Positions 7,616 through 16,239 of a stretch of 44,105 nt of DNA are shown one piece after another. Both the position numbers and the translations under genes were made by a program. Each line of letters starts with the position of its first letter. Position 1 is the first letter of the stretch. This stretch comes from Myxococcota bacterium. Lineage in GTDB: Bacteria; Myxococcota_A; Polyangia; HGW-17. The stretch is taken from positions 1 to 44,105 of the forward strand of contig JAHJMN010000131.1 in assembly GCA_018821305.1 (NCBI GenBank), read 5' to 3'. A model generated the notes under the pieces. It saw nothing but the letters and a program-made list of their open reading frames with translations. It was not told where the DNA came from and searched no databases.

Positions 7616-8521
7616 ATGGAGAAATTATCTAAGTTTTATCCTGTTTTAGTAAGTCTTCTGGCAATTGGTCTTATAAATGCCGGAGCTGGAATCGCATTTG
7701 CGGATATAGTGAGTTATTATTTATACTCAAAACCGGTTTATGAGCCACCACAAAAAATGTTATCCGGTAAGCCTGTGAAAGTGGAAAAAGAAAAAGTACA
7801 CACAGGCGATTTGCTTTCGGTACTTAAAAGAAATATGTTCTGCAGTACCTGTGAGCCAATATCCTTGGATGATATAAATAAAAGTGGAAAACCCGGTGAG
7901 GCCACTGCTGTTGTTGACAGTCTGGAAAATGCGGCCTTGCTGACTACAATGGTTGCAGATAATCCTAAATATTCTCTTGCGGCTATTTCTGTTGAAAAGC
8001 CAGAGGAAAAAACTCTTCTCGTGGGAATTGATGATGACGTCAGTGGGGCTAAAGTTACGCTGATTGAAGATAAAAAAGTTACGTTTATTAAGGATGGCAA
8101 AGAAAAAGTCCTGTTTTTACTTAAAACAGCACCTGCTCCAATTGCTAAACCTGTACCAGGGGCTGTGTCTAGCCCGGAAGATGATCTCGCCAGTAAAATT
8201 AAGAATATTGGGCCCAATAAATATGAGGTTGAACGTAGTGTTATTCTTGAATTTATGAAAAATATGGCCGGTGGAGTTAAGGGGGCCAGAGTTATGCCGG
8301 ATCCAAATGGTGGATTCAGGGCAGCTTTTGTAAGATCAAATAGTATTTTCTATAAATTAGGACTTCGATCAGGAGATGTGATTAAGTCCGTAAACAACAT
8401 ACAATTGGATTCATTTGATAAGGCCCTGCTGATGTACACACAGATGAAAAATGCAAATCATATAACTGTGTCGGTAAACAGGCGTGGGAAAACTGAAAAT
8501 ATAGATTTTTCAATTAGATAG
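7616..8521 (+). CDS. gspC: T2SS inner-membrane protein GspC
   Basis: GspC links the inner-membrane platform to the GspD secretin. I use ATG 7616, preceded by AAAGG, rather than the upstream in-frame TTG at 7565. The 301-residue product has one N-terminal membrane helix (about 6-33) and then a periplasmic homology region (LLSVLKRNMFC, through a beta-rich stretch ending KVTFIKDGKEKVLFL). A C-terminal PDZ domain contains FRAAFVRSNSIFYKLGLRSGD and VIKSVNNIQL. This is the usual GspC layout. It opens the gsp operon. The last base of its TAG stop is the first base of repeat copy 2. Removing the element plus one target copy restores a TAA stop at the same codon, so the protein end is unchanged. Confidence 0.88.
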   Translation: MEKLSKFYPVLVSLLAIGLINAGAGIAFADIVSYYLYSKPVYEPPQKMLSGKPVKVEKEKVHTGDLLSVLKRNMFCSTCEPISLDDINKSGKPGEATAVVDSLENAALLTTMVADNPKYSLAAISVEKPEEKTLLVGIDDDVSGAKVTLIEDKKVTFIKDGKEKVLFLLKTAPAPIAKPVPGAVSSPEDDLASKIKNIGPNKYEVERSVILEFMKNMAGGVKGARVMPDPNGGFRAAFVRSNSIFYKLGLRSGDVIKSVNNIQLDSFDKALLMYTQMKNANHITVSVNRRGKTENIDFSIR

Positions 8522-8662
8522 TTACTGTCCTGAAATACAGTTTTTCAAATTTTGCGCAGATTTTTTACTCAGGACAGTAACCGCAAAGTGTTGAAAATAT
8601 TAATAGTGGCCGGATAGAATTTTTAATAAAATTCTTCGCGAAGCGAATTTCCGGACACGAAA
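8521..8662 (+). repeat. 142 bp MITE-like element, copy 2, with 6 bp target duplication
   Basis: This is the full-length counterpart of copy 1 in the opposite orientation. It is flanked by perfect direct repeats TAGATA at 8515-8520 and 8663-8668, the sign of a transposition-type insertion. The 61 bp palindromic half is at 8521-8581 and the structured half at 8582-8662. The stems CCGGA/TCCGG (8610-8614 with 8650-8654) and GAATTTT/AAAATTC (8617-8623 with 8628-8634) replace CCTGT/ACAGG and GGATTTT/AAAATCC of copy 1 with both sides changed together. It sits inside the operon between gspC and gspD and carries no reading frame for a transposase, so it would have to be mobilised in trans. Its RNA hairpins could alter the gspC to gspD transcript ratio. 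Confidence 0.92.
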
Positions 8663-8681
8663 TAGATAATGAGAGGGCACA

Positions 8682-11288
8682 TTGAAAGTACTTTCTTCTT
8701 TAACAGTAATAGCAATTTTATTAACACTTTCTTTTGACGCGGCAGGACAGCGAACTCGGGATTATGGTAAATACAAATCTCGTCCATATAACAGGCCTGG
8801 TGTAACCAAACCTGGTGCAACAGGAGCTGGCACTGAAGGAGCCGTCGGAAGTGCCAAAGATGATCCTAATTTCAATGAGTGTAAAAACATTCCTCAATAC
8901 CGCCGGATGAAAGTCACTCTTAAACCGGAAGCAAAACTTACGGAACTCATTGGTTGGATCAGTTCCCTTACATGCCGCAAGTTTATACTTACAAAAAACA
9001 TTCGCGCTCAGGAAGTTACAATCTATTCACCCACCGCTGTTACGCCAAACGAAGCATATAGAGCATTTTTAAGTGCTCTTGAAGCTATGGGGCTCATGGT
9101 AGTAAAAAGTGGGGCTTATTGGAAAATTACTGAGTCTGATAAAGCTAAAAACATGGTTCATCCAGTGATTGGACCCGGTGGTAATGCAGGAACTGGTGAG
9201 GTTCTTGTTACAGCTATGCTTCGAGTAAAATATGCTGATCTTCAGGATGTCAGTGATACTCTTGGTAAATTTAAAAGCAAATATGGTGAAATTACTGTTT
9301 ATAAGCCCACTAACCTCATAATCATTACGGATCTTGCAGATAGTATAAACAGGCTTAAGAGAATATTGAATTACCTTGATGTTGAAGGGGTAAATAATGA
9401 AAAAATCTGGGTTGTAAATGTTAAATATGGTGATGCAGACGAAATTGCAAATAAATTAAAGGAAGTTTTTGATACTCAGGGTGGTTCGACAAAACCCACG
9501 ACACCGACGGCCTCTACTTATCAAAGAAACACAAGAAGGAAAGTTTATACACCTGCCACCGCAACTCAATCAAAACCAAGTACTGTTGGAAGCAAGTCAT
9601 CCCTGTCAAAAATAATCAGTGATCAGCGTACTAACAGTCTTATTATTAAAGCAGACGATACGTCATATTTACAAGTTCTTTCTCTCATAAGAAAACTGGA
9701 TGTACAACTACCCGGTGGTGAGGAGAAAATACACATCGTCTACCTTGAAAATGCCGATGCTGAAGAAATGGCTGGTCTTTTATCCACTTTGACTGGTTCG
9801 GGGACCGGGACAAGACCATCTACATCCAGAAGAACAACATCACGAAGTACTTCAAGTCGGTCTACCACCTCTTCTTACCGTAGCCCTTACGGTGGTGGGT
9901 ATGGTTCGTACGGCAGGGGAAATACTCAGCAAACGCAGAGTATTTTTAAAGGTCCCGTCCAGATGCAGGCTGATCGCAGTACAAATGCTCTAGTTATAAT
10001 GGCTTCCAGCAAAGATTTTCTTCAGTTAAGAAGAATTATAAAAGAACTTGATAAACCGAGACGACAGGTATTTGTTGAAGTTACAATAATGGAAGTCAGT
10101 CTTACAAAAACTCAGAATCTGGGTATGTCCTTCCATGGTGGAAACACCGTTGGAACTGGCGATCAGCAGTCGATTTTATTTGGAGGGTCAATCTCCAATC
10201 AGGCAACAAACTCGATTATAATGAATCCCCTTTCTCTCATGGGTTTTGCCGTGGGTCTTCGCGGACCGGAAATTGCTGAAGCTGAAAGTCTGTTAGGCAT
10301 TCCCGGTATCACATTCCCATCTTTTGGTGTGTTTTTTCAGGCTCTTCAGACAAATAATGCAGTAAATGTTATCTCAACCCCACATCTTTTGACAACAAAC
10401 AATGAGGAAGCTGAAATTTCTGTTGGAGAAAACGTACCTTTTCAGGCTGGTGTATCTGGAATTTCTGGTCTCGCAAGTTCTCTTGGGGCTTCTTCAGGTT
10501 TGCTATCCACAGGTGTTGCTCCAATTCAGCGCCAAGACGTTGTTTTGAAGTTAAAAATAGTGCCGCATGTCAATCAGAGCAATTTCGTACGCATGGAAGT
10601 TGATCAGGAAATAAATGAAGTTAAGTCGATTGATCAGATAGTAGGTCCAACAACATCAAAGAGGAAAGCTTCCACAGTTGTTGTTGTTAAAGATCAGCAG
10701 ACTGTTGTTATTGGTGGACTTATGACCGAAAAATTAAAAACTACGGCTACGAAAGTTCCACTTCTCGGAGATATTCCACTTTTCGGTTACCTGTTCAAGT
10801 CTACGGTTAAAAATGTAGAAAAAACAAATCTTTTGATTTTTATTACTCCATATATCATACGTGATGAAAGCGATTTAAGGCGGATTTTTCAGGAAAAAAT
10901 TAAGCAAAGGAAAGAGTTTATAGAAAAATTTGCCGCGTTTAAGGATCATGATATTGATCAAACTATAAATTATAAACACAAGTGTGGAATGTTCGAGGAA
11001 ATAAATCGCGAAGCCCGGAAGATGGAAAACGAATCAGAATTGAAACGCAAAGCCATGGAAGAATATAAAGAAATAAATACAGGTGGTCCTGTTGTGGTCA
11101 GAACTTCGGATAGCCAGAATCTCACAAAAACTCTGAAAAAAATAAGAGATGAAGATGAGAAAGCTGAAAAAGATGAAGAAAAAGACCTAAAAAAAGAAAA
11201 AGACTTAAAAAAAGGAAAAGAAGATAAAAAGATTATAAAACCTGTAGATTCAAAGAAAACGGACAAGAAAAAAGGGAAGACGAGGTAG
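8682..11288 (+). CDS. gspD: T2SS outer-membrane secretin GspD
   Basis: GspD forms the outer-membrane export channel. The start is a TTG at 8682 preceded by GAGAGG. The first codons give a good Sec signal peptide (KVLSSLTVIAILLTLSFDAAG) and no ATG would preserve it. The 868-residue product shows N0 (about 75-150), N1 (about 170-230), N2 (about 240-345), N3 split by a Ser/Thr/Gly-rich loop (about 350-465), and then the secretin barrel domain, including VPFQAGVSGISG, the KIVPHVN segment and VVIGGLMTEKLKTTATKVPLLGDIPLFGYLFKS. After about residue 730 comes an unusually long charged tail rich in Lys, Glu and Asp. A pilotin-type S-domain role for that tail is possible but not shown. It lies directly downstream of repeat copy 2. 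Confidence 0.95.
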   Translation: MKVLSSLTVIAILLTLSFDAAGQRTRDYGKYKSRPYNRPGVTKPGATGAGTEGAVGSAKDDPNFNECKNIPQYRRMKVTLKPEAKLTELIGWISSLTCRKFILTKNIRAQEVTIYSPTAVTPNEAYRAFLSALEAMGLMVVKSGAYWKITESDKAKNMVHPVIGPGGNAGTGEVLVTAMLRVKYADLQDVSDTLGKFKSKYGEITVYKPTNLIIITDLADSINRLKRILNYLDVEGVNNEKIWVVNVKYGDADEIANKLKEVFDTQGGSTKPTTPTASTYQRNTRRKVYTPATATQSKPSTVGSKSSLSKIISDQRTNSLIIKADDTSYLQVLSLIRKLDVQLPGGEEKIHIVYLENADAEEMAGLLSTLTGSGTGTRPSTSRRTTSRSTSSRSTTSSYRSPYGGGYGSYGRGNTQQTQSIFKGPVQMQADRSTNALVIMASSKDFLQLRRIIKELDKPRRQVFVEVTIMEVSLTKTQNLGMSFHGGNTVGTGDQQSILFGGSISNQATNSIIMNPLSLMGFAVGLRGPEIAEAESLLGIPGITFPSFGVFFQALQTNNAVNVISTPHLLTTNNEEAEISVGENVPFQAGVSGISGLASSLGASSGLLSTGVAPIQRQDVVLKLKIVPHVNQSNFVRMEVDQEINEVKSIDQIVGPTTSKRKASTVVVVKDQQTVVIGGLMTEKLKTTATKVPLLGDIPLFGYLFKSTVKNVEKTNLLIFITPYIIRDESDLRRIFQEKIKQRKEFIEKFAAFKDHDIDQTINYKHKCGMFEEINREARKMENESELKRKAMEEYKEINTGGPVVVRTSDSQNLTKTLKKIRDEDEKAEKDEEKDLKKEKDLKKGKEDKKIIKPVDSKKTDKKKGKTR

Positions 11289-11291
11289 AAA

Positions 11292-13040
11292 ATGCCCCAG
11301 CATGAACTTCTCGGTGAGATTCTTGTAAACAATTATGGTCTGGATCCTTTTGAAATGAGAAGGGTTCTGGAAAAGCAGGTTGAAGAAAAAATTCGACTGG
11401 GTGAGCTCTTGCTCAAAGAGAAGAAAATTACTGAAAAAGATCTTCTTATGGCCCTTTCAGTACAGCAGCATATTGCTTTCAGGAGTGATGATCCAAAGCC
11501 TGAAGATGTAGATCTTTCTCTCATTGAGCTTATCCCAATCAATTATGCAAAGCAGAATAAAGTTTTACCATTGTGGGATAATAAAGATGGATCAGTTGAT
11601 GTCGTGATAAATGATCCCTCTTCCTGGTGGATTATTGACGATATTTCTTCTCGGTTACGTCGGCGCATTGTTGTCTCATTGATGGAAGCTCAACGGATAA
11701 CTGATTTAATAAATAAGACGTATACGAGAAGGGTCACAACGGTAGATTTAGGCAATGAAAATGATGAGTTTACTGATGGAGACGTAGAAGATCTTGCTGA
11801 TAATATTGATATAAAAGATGAAGCTCCGATTATACGCTGGGTTAATGCAATTATATACAATGCCGCCAAAGAACGTGCTAGTGATATTCATGTTGAACCG
11901 GGAGACAGACAAGTTGTCGTCCGATATCGTATTGACGGTGTGCTATATGAAACAAAGCATGCTGATAAAAATTATCTGAGTGCTATTGTTGCCCGTATTA
12001 AAATTATGTCCGGCCTTGATATTGCGGAAAAACGTCTTCCTCAGGATGGACGTATTCGAAGGAAAATTGCCGGAAGAGACATAGATTTTCGTGTTGCTAC
12101 GATTCCCACAGCCAGGGGAGAGCGCATTACAATTCGTCTTCTGGATCAGAGCAGTATTTTACTTGGTCTTGGTGATATCGGTTTTGCTCCCAGAGAGCTC
12201 AATTTTATGGAAGAGCTTATTGTGCGGCCTCATGGTATTATTCTTGTTACAGGGCCTACAGGAAGTGGTAAAACAACGACGCTTTACGCTTCACTTAACA
12301 AAATAAATAGTCCCGAACTTAATATTCTTACCATTGAAGACCCCGTTGAATATCAGCTTGAAGGAATAAGTCAGGTACAGGTAAATCCCAAAATTCACCT
12401 TACTTTTGCGGCGGGACTGCGCTCTTTCCTTCGCCACGATCCCGATGTCATAATGGTTGGTGAAATCCGAGATCTTGAAACAGCAGAAATTGCTATTCAG
12501 GCTTCTTTGACCGGTCACCTGGTGTTATCCACAATTCACACCAATGACAGTGCTGGTGCTTTGACTCGTTTGGTGGATATGGGTGTTGAGCCGTTCCTGG
12601 TTGCTTCATCTTTGAATGGAATTTTAGCTCAGCGACTTGTACGTAGATTGTGCCCAGTTTGCAAAGAAGAATATGAACCAACTGCCGAGGAAATTCTTGA
12701 TGTCGGACTGGATCCGGGAGAGTTTTTTGCGGGTATGCTTCAGGGTTATCCTGTAAAACCAACTTTTAAAAAACCCACTCCAGGAAGGCTTTTTAGAGCA
12801 AAAGGATGCTCATCATGCCTCAATACCGGTTATCAGGGGCGAACTGGTATTTATGAACTACTGATGATGGATGATGACGTAAGGGCACTATCCATGAAGA
12901 AGATTGATGCGAATCAAATTAAAAAACTGGCAATGACTAAGGGATTGAAGTCTCTTCGTCAGGACGGTGCTTTTAAGGCTATCAGCGGTATTACCAGTTT
13001 GTCTGAAATTATGCTGGTTACAGCAGAGGATATTGCATAG
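11292..13040 (+). CDS. gspE: T2SS assembly ATPase GspE
   Basis: GspE is the cytoplasmic hexameric ATPase that powers pseudopilus extension. The 582-residue product has an N-terminal N1E-type domain (about 1-140), Walker A GPTGSGKTTT at 321-330, an Asp box around TIEDPVEYQLEG, Walker B VIMVGEIRD at about 386-394, the His box LSTIHTNDS, and a tetra-Cys zinc motif (C454, C457, C506, C509). The stretch between the two Cys pairs is longer than in classical GspE. It starts three bases after gspD with GAGGT upstream, so translation is probably coupled. Pilus PilB proteins are similar, but the gsp context settles the assignment. Confidence 0.96.
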   Translation: MPQHELLGEILVNNYGLDPFEMRRVLEKQVEEKIRLGELLLKEKKITEKDLLMALSVQQHIAFRSDDPKPEDVDLSLIELIPINYAKQNKVLPLWDNKDGSVDVVINDPSSWWIIDDISSRLRRRIVVSLMEAQRITDLINKTYTRRVTTVDLGNENDEFTDGDVEDLADNIDIKDEAPIIRWVNAIIYNAAKERASDIHVEPGDRQVVVRYRIDGVLYETKHADKNYLSAIVARIKIMSGLDIAEKRLPQDGRIRRKIAGRDIDFRVATIPTARGERITIRLLDQSSILLGLGDIGFAPRELNFMEELIVRPHGIILVTGPTGSGKTTTLYASLNKINSPELNILTIEDPVEYQLEGISQVQVNPKIHLTFAAGLRSFLRHDPDVIMVGEIRDLETAEIAIQASLTGHLVLSTIHTNDSAGALTRLVDMGVEPFLVASSLNGILAQRLVRRLCPVCKEEYEPTAEEILDVGLDPGEFFAGMLQGYPVKPTFKKPTPGRLFRAKGCSSCLNTGYQGRTGIYELLMMDDDVRALSMKKIDANQIKKLAMTKGLKSLRQDGAFKAISGITSLSEIMLVTAEDIA

Positions 13041-13047
13041 GTGAAAT

Positions 13048-14277
13048 ATGCCTGTTTATTTATATAAATGTCTCGATGCAAGCGGTAAGGTAGTTTCCGG
13101 TTCAAGGGATGCCGATACCGATCGTATGCTTAGAGCATTGCTTCGAAAGGAAGGTTTGTTTCTTCAGGAGTTTAAAAAGGCCGACGAAAAAGGAAAAGGC
13201 CTTCAACGTGAAATAAATATAAGTATATTCAGTGCTATCAGTGTTGCTGATATTTCTTTGATCACCAGACAGCTCGCCACTCTTCTCAAAGCCAGTGTTC
13301 CGCTTACGGAATCTCTGGGCGCCATCGCTGAGCAGCTCGCCAGTGATAAAAAACGGCAAAAACTTGGAACTATTGTTTCTGAAATAAAGCGCAGCGTTAA
13401 TGAAGGCCTTTCTCTGGCGGAATCTCTAGCAAAACATCCTAAAGAATTTAATGAGTTTTATGTGAGCATGGTTCGAAGTGGTGAAGCTGCTGGAAATCTT
13501 GACGAAGTACTCAGAACGCTGGCAGAGTTTTTAGAAAAACAGAAAAAACTGAAAGATAAAATAAAGTCAGCTATGACGTATCCCATGGTTATGGGCGTGA
13601 TTACAGCAATAATTATTGGTATATTAATGACAACAGTAGTTCCTAATGTTGTTGCAGTATTTCAGGATATGGATCAATCCTTACCAATATATACAAAGAT
13701 TCTTATTGGAACTAGCGAATTTGTGACAAACTGGTGGTGGGGTATAATTATAGCATTCATCACTTCTGTGATTTTGTTTAAAAGATGGAAAAGCGGAAAA
13801 GGCAGAGAATCATGGGACAGATTTGTTCTCAGGATGCCTGTGGTTGGTGACCTTGCAAGAAAAGTTTCTATTTCCCGTTTTTCTGCAACACTTGGCACCA
13901 TGCTCAAAAGTGGAGTTCCTATCCTGAAAGCCCTGGATATTGTCAAAACAGTTATGACAAACATCATTCTTCAAAAAGTTATCGACGATGTTGAATCCGC
14001 TATTCGAGAAGGTAAGGGTATTGGAACCACACTTGCTGCCAGTGGTGAGTTTCCGCCTCTTGTAACTCATATGATTTCCATTGGCGAAAAGAGTGGGCAA
14101 CTGGAAGAAATGTTACGCAATGTTTCTCTCGCATATGAAGATGAAGTTGATACGGCAATAACACGTCTTACAAGCGTATTAGAACCACTTATGATTGTCA
14201 CAATGGGCGCTGTTGTAGCGTTTGTTGTTTTCTCAATTCTCATGCCAATTATGCAAATGAACAATATAGGCCTATAG
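13048..14277 (+). CDS. gspF: T2SS inner-membrane platform protein GspF
   Basis: GspF is the polytopic platform protein that couples GspE to pseudopilus assembly. The 409-residue product has two related cytoplasmic T2SF domains. The first includes DISLITRQLATLLKASVPLTE and FYVSMVRSGEAAGNLDEVL; the second includes RFSATLGTMLKSGVPILKAL and HMISIGEKSGQLEEML. They are separated by membrane helices (about 176-200 and 225-245), with a last helix near the C-terminus ending MQMNNIGL. It follows gspE after seven bases and shares its transcript. Confidence 0.95.
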   Translation: MPVYLYKCLDASGKVVSGSRDADTDRMLRALLRKEGLFLQEFKKADEKGKGLQREINISIFSAISVADISLITRQLATLLKASVPLTESLGAIAEQLASDKKRQKLGTIVSEIKRSVNEGLSLAESLAKHPKEFNEFYVSMVRSGEAAGNLDEVLRTLAEFLEKQKKLKDKIKSAMTYPMVMGVITAIIIGILMTTVVPNVVAVFQDMDQSLPIYTKILIGTSEFVTNWWWGIIIAFITSVILFKRWKSGKGRESWDRFVLRMPVVGDLARKVSISRFSATLGTMLKSGVPILKALDIVKTVMTNIILQKVIDDVESAIREGKGIGTTLAASGEFPPLVTHMISIGEKSGQLEEMLRNVSLAYEDEVDTAITRLTSVLEPLMIVTMGAVVAFVVFSILMPIMQMNNIGL

Positions 14278-14288
14278 GAGAAGTTAAA

Positions 14289-14711
14289 ATGAACAGAAAA
14301 TCAATAACATCCGTTGCTTTAAAAAAATACAATGCTCAGGCAGGTATGACACTCATCGAAATTATGATCGTTATCGTTATTCTTGGGTTGATTATCGGTG
14401 CCATTACCTTTGGTGTTATGCCCAGGTTTAAAAAAGCAAAAGTAAAAACTACTCAGTTAAAACTGGATAATATTGCAAGTATACTAACTGAGAGTGCTGA
14501 AGAGCCTGAGCATGCTGGAAAAGAAGGAAATGCACTTTTAGAAGCCCTCGTAGCCGAAGGTATGATAAAAAAGGGTGATCTAAAAGACGCATGGGGTCAG
14601 GATGTTAAAGCTGAAAAGGCTGGAGACGGATTCTGTGTGCGCAGCGCTGGTGCTGATAAGAGTTTCGGTACTGCAGATGATGTTCTCAGCAAGGATTGTG
14701 CTGAGAAATAA
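14289..14711 (+). CDS. gspG: T2SS major pseudopilin GspG
   Basis: This is the major pseudopilin of the T2SS piston. The 140-residue precursor has a 19-residue leader ending NAQAG, and cleavage is predicted before Met in G/MTLIEIMIVIVILGLI, with Met rather than Phe at +1 and Glu at +5. The C-terminal loop SAGADKSFGTADDVLSKDC matches the calcium-binding loop typical of GspG. AGGAG lies upstream of the ATG. No prepilin peptidase (GspO) is encoded in this window, so processing must depend on a gene elsewhere. Confidence 0.95.
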   Translation: MNRKSITSVALKKYNAQAGMTLIEIMIVIVILGLIIGAITFGVMPRFKKAKVKTTQLKLDNIASILTESAEEPEHAGKEGNALLEALVAEGMIKKGDLKDAWGQDVKAEKAGDGFCVRSAGADKSFGTADDVLSKDCAEK

Positions 14712-14767
14712 TTTCCTGGTGTGCCTAAAAAATGTAATCTTGGCTGGAAATAAAGCCCAAAAATCTG

Positions 14768-15499
14768 GTGATTACTTTGCATGTATCTTTATCTGGAAAA
14801 AAACAAGGAAATAAAGGTTTTACCCTTATAGAGATACTTATTGTAATGGTAATTCTTGGTTTGATTGTGAGTGGAGTTGCTTTTTATTTCAGGGCAATTC
14901 CAAAAATGCAGATGAAGGAAAGTACAAGAAAATTTGCTTCCGCAATCCGCTTTGTAGCATCACATGCCAGAACCACAAAAGCCTTTCACAGGATAATACT
15001 GGATTTGGATGCTCAGGACCCATCTGTGGAATTGGAAATACTTCCGACCGGTGAAGTACTTCCCGATTTGGATCCTCAAGTTTCTGAAGATATAGAAGAA
15101 ATTATTTTATATGAAGAATGGCCTGAGTATGATCCATCAAAGGCTGCGGGACCCACTGGAAGTGCTGATAAAGGAAAACCTTTCAGACCGAAATCCGGTG
15201 GCTGGAAAAAGCCCGAAAAAAAATTCATGCAATCTCTTAAATTGAAAGGTTTACATATAAAAAGAGTGACATTCCCATGTATTGGAAAAGAGTATGATGG
15301 CGGTAAAGTTGCTCTACATTTTTTTCCAAATGGGCAAAATTTTGGTGCTGTAATTGAAATGACTGGACCATCCGGTTCCCCTGTAACAATGATGGTGCAT
15401 GCAGCTACAGCTCAGGTTAAATTTATTGAGTCGGATATGAATTTTCAATCCATGTGCTGGGATGATCAGGGTCGCCCCGTGGAAAAACCACCGGGTTGA
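14768..15499 (+). CDS. gspH: T2SS minor pseudopilin GspH
   Basis: The product has a prepilin signal with predicted cleavage in GNKG/FTLIEILIVMVILGLIVSG and Glu at +5, followed by a beta-rich domain of GspH/FimT type. At 243 residues it is longer than usual, with an acidic and Pro/Gly/Lys-rich insertion in the middle (about 90-155, SKAAGPTGSADKGKPFRPKSGG). Start codons are non-ATG: GTG at 14768 or TTG at 14777, both with weak ribosome-binding sites, so the start is uncertain by three codons. The stop overlaps the first possible ATG of gspI. Confidence 0.87.
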   Translation: MITLHVSLSGKKQGNKGFTLIEILIVMVILGLIVSGVAFYFRAIPKMQMKESTRKFASAIRFVASHARTTKAFHRIILDLDAQDPSVELEILPTGEVLPDLDPQVSEDIEEIILYEEWPEYDPSKAAGPTGSADKGKPFRPKSGGWKKPEKKFMQSLKLKGLHIKRVTFPCIGKEYDGGKVALHFFPNGQNFGAVIEMTGPSGSPVTMMVHAATAQVKFIESDMNFQSMCWDDQGRPVEKPPG

Positions 15500-15510
15500 T
15501 GAGGATGACC

Positions 15511-16239
15511 ATGAATTTTTCGAGAAGAGGATTTACATTATTGGAAGTTGTCATGTCTTTGGCAATTCTAAGTATGTCTCTTTTATGGGTTTTAAAAGGT
15601 CAATCGGATAGTGTTACTCGAAATATTCGTGCAAGGATGCTTAGTCAAGGAATGCGTCTTGCTCAATCAAAACTTCTTGAAACTGAAACCACAATGCGTA
15701 GAGAGGGATTCGGTTTTTTTGAAGATCAGCAGTGTGGTGATTTTCAGGGCGAATATGAAGGGGCAGAACGGTTTCGGTTTTGTGTTACAATCGAAAAAAT
15801 AGAGTTACCTGATATTACAATGCTTCAGGAAAAAATCATGGGGGGTTCTCTTGGTGCCGGAAACGAGGAGTCTGGATCACCATTTTCAAATATTTTAAGT
15901 CAGTACATGCCTGGGGGAGGGTCATCATCCGAAGTTTCTGAGGGATTTGGACGTATGGCATCAAGTTTTATGGGTCAGGCTATGTCAATGATTCAGACCG
16001 TTCTTGAAAATGCAGTTCGTCGAGTAACAGTTCGTGTAATGTGGAAAGTAGCAAAGAAAGAACGGCATTTTGAGATAGTTTCTTACTTTACGGATCTTGA
16101 CGAACTTGATCGTTCACTTCTCGGGGGTGCTATGGGTGGAAGCAGTTCCGGCTCCACCTCCGGTACTTCAGGTTCTGGAAATTCAGGCATAACAGGAGCA
16201 AAAATTGGTGGTTCCACGAAGAGAGGTTCTTCAAGATGA
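15511..16239 (+). CDS. gspI: T2SS minor pseudopilin GspI
   Basis: Three in-frame ATGs occur at 15499, 15505 and 15511. I choose 15511 because GAGGA lies six bases before it and it gives a standard short leader, MNFSRRG, with cleavage before FTLLEVVMSLAIL. The body has paired Cys (QQCGDFQG and RFCVTIEK) and a Gly/Ser/Met-rich insert around residues 115-150. The C-terminus is a low-complexity Gly/Ser/Thr tail ending ITGAKIGGSTKRGSSR, which closely resembles the tail of the neighbouring GspJ. GspI, J and K form the tip of the pseudopilus in known systems. Confidence 0.88.
   Translation: MNFSRRGFTLLEVVMSLAILSMSLLWVLKGQSDSVTRNIRARMLSQGMRLAQSKLLETETTMRREGFGFFEDQQCGDFQGEYEGAERFRFCVTIEKIELPDITMLQEKIMGGSLGAGNEESGSPFSNILSQYMPGGGSSSEVSEGFGRMASSFMGQAMSMIQTVLENAVRRVTVRVMWKVAKKERHFEIVSYFTDLDELDRSLLGGAMGGSSSGSTSGTSGSGNSGITGAKIGGSTKRGSSR

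Noticed and set aside
7738-8217. A 159-codon minus-strand frame inside gspC
   Set aside because: Antisense shadow of gspC with no recognisable domain or ribosome-binding site.
13048-14277. Reading gspE-gspF as type IV pilus pilB-pilC
   Set aside because: The surrounding gspC, D, G to N genes and the GspG calcium loop place them in a T2SS.
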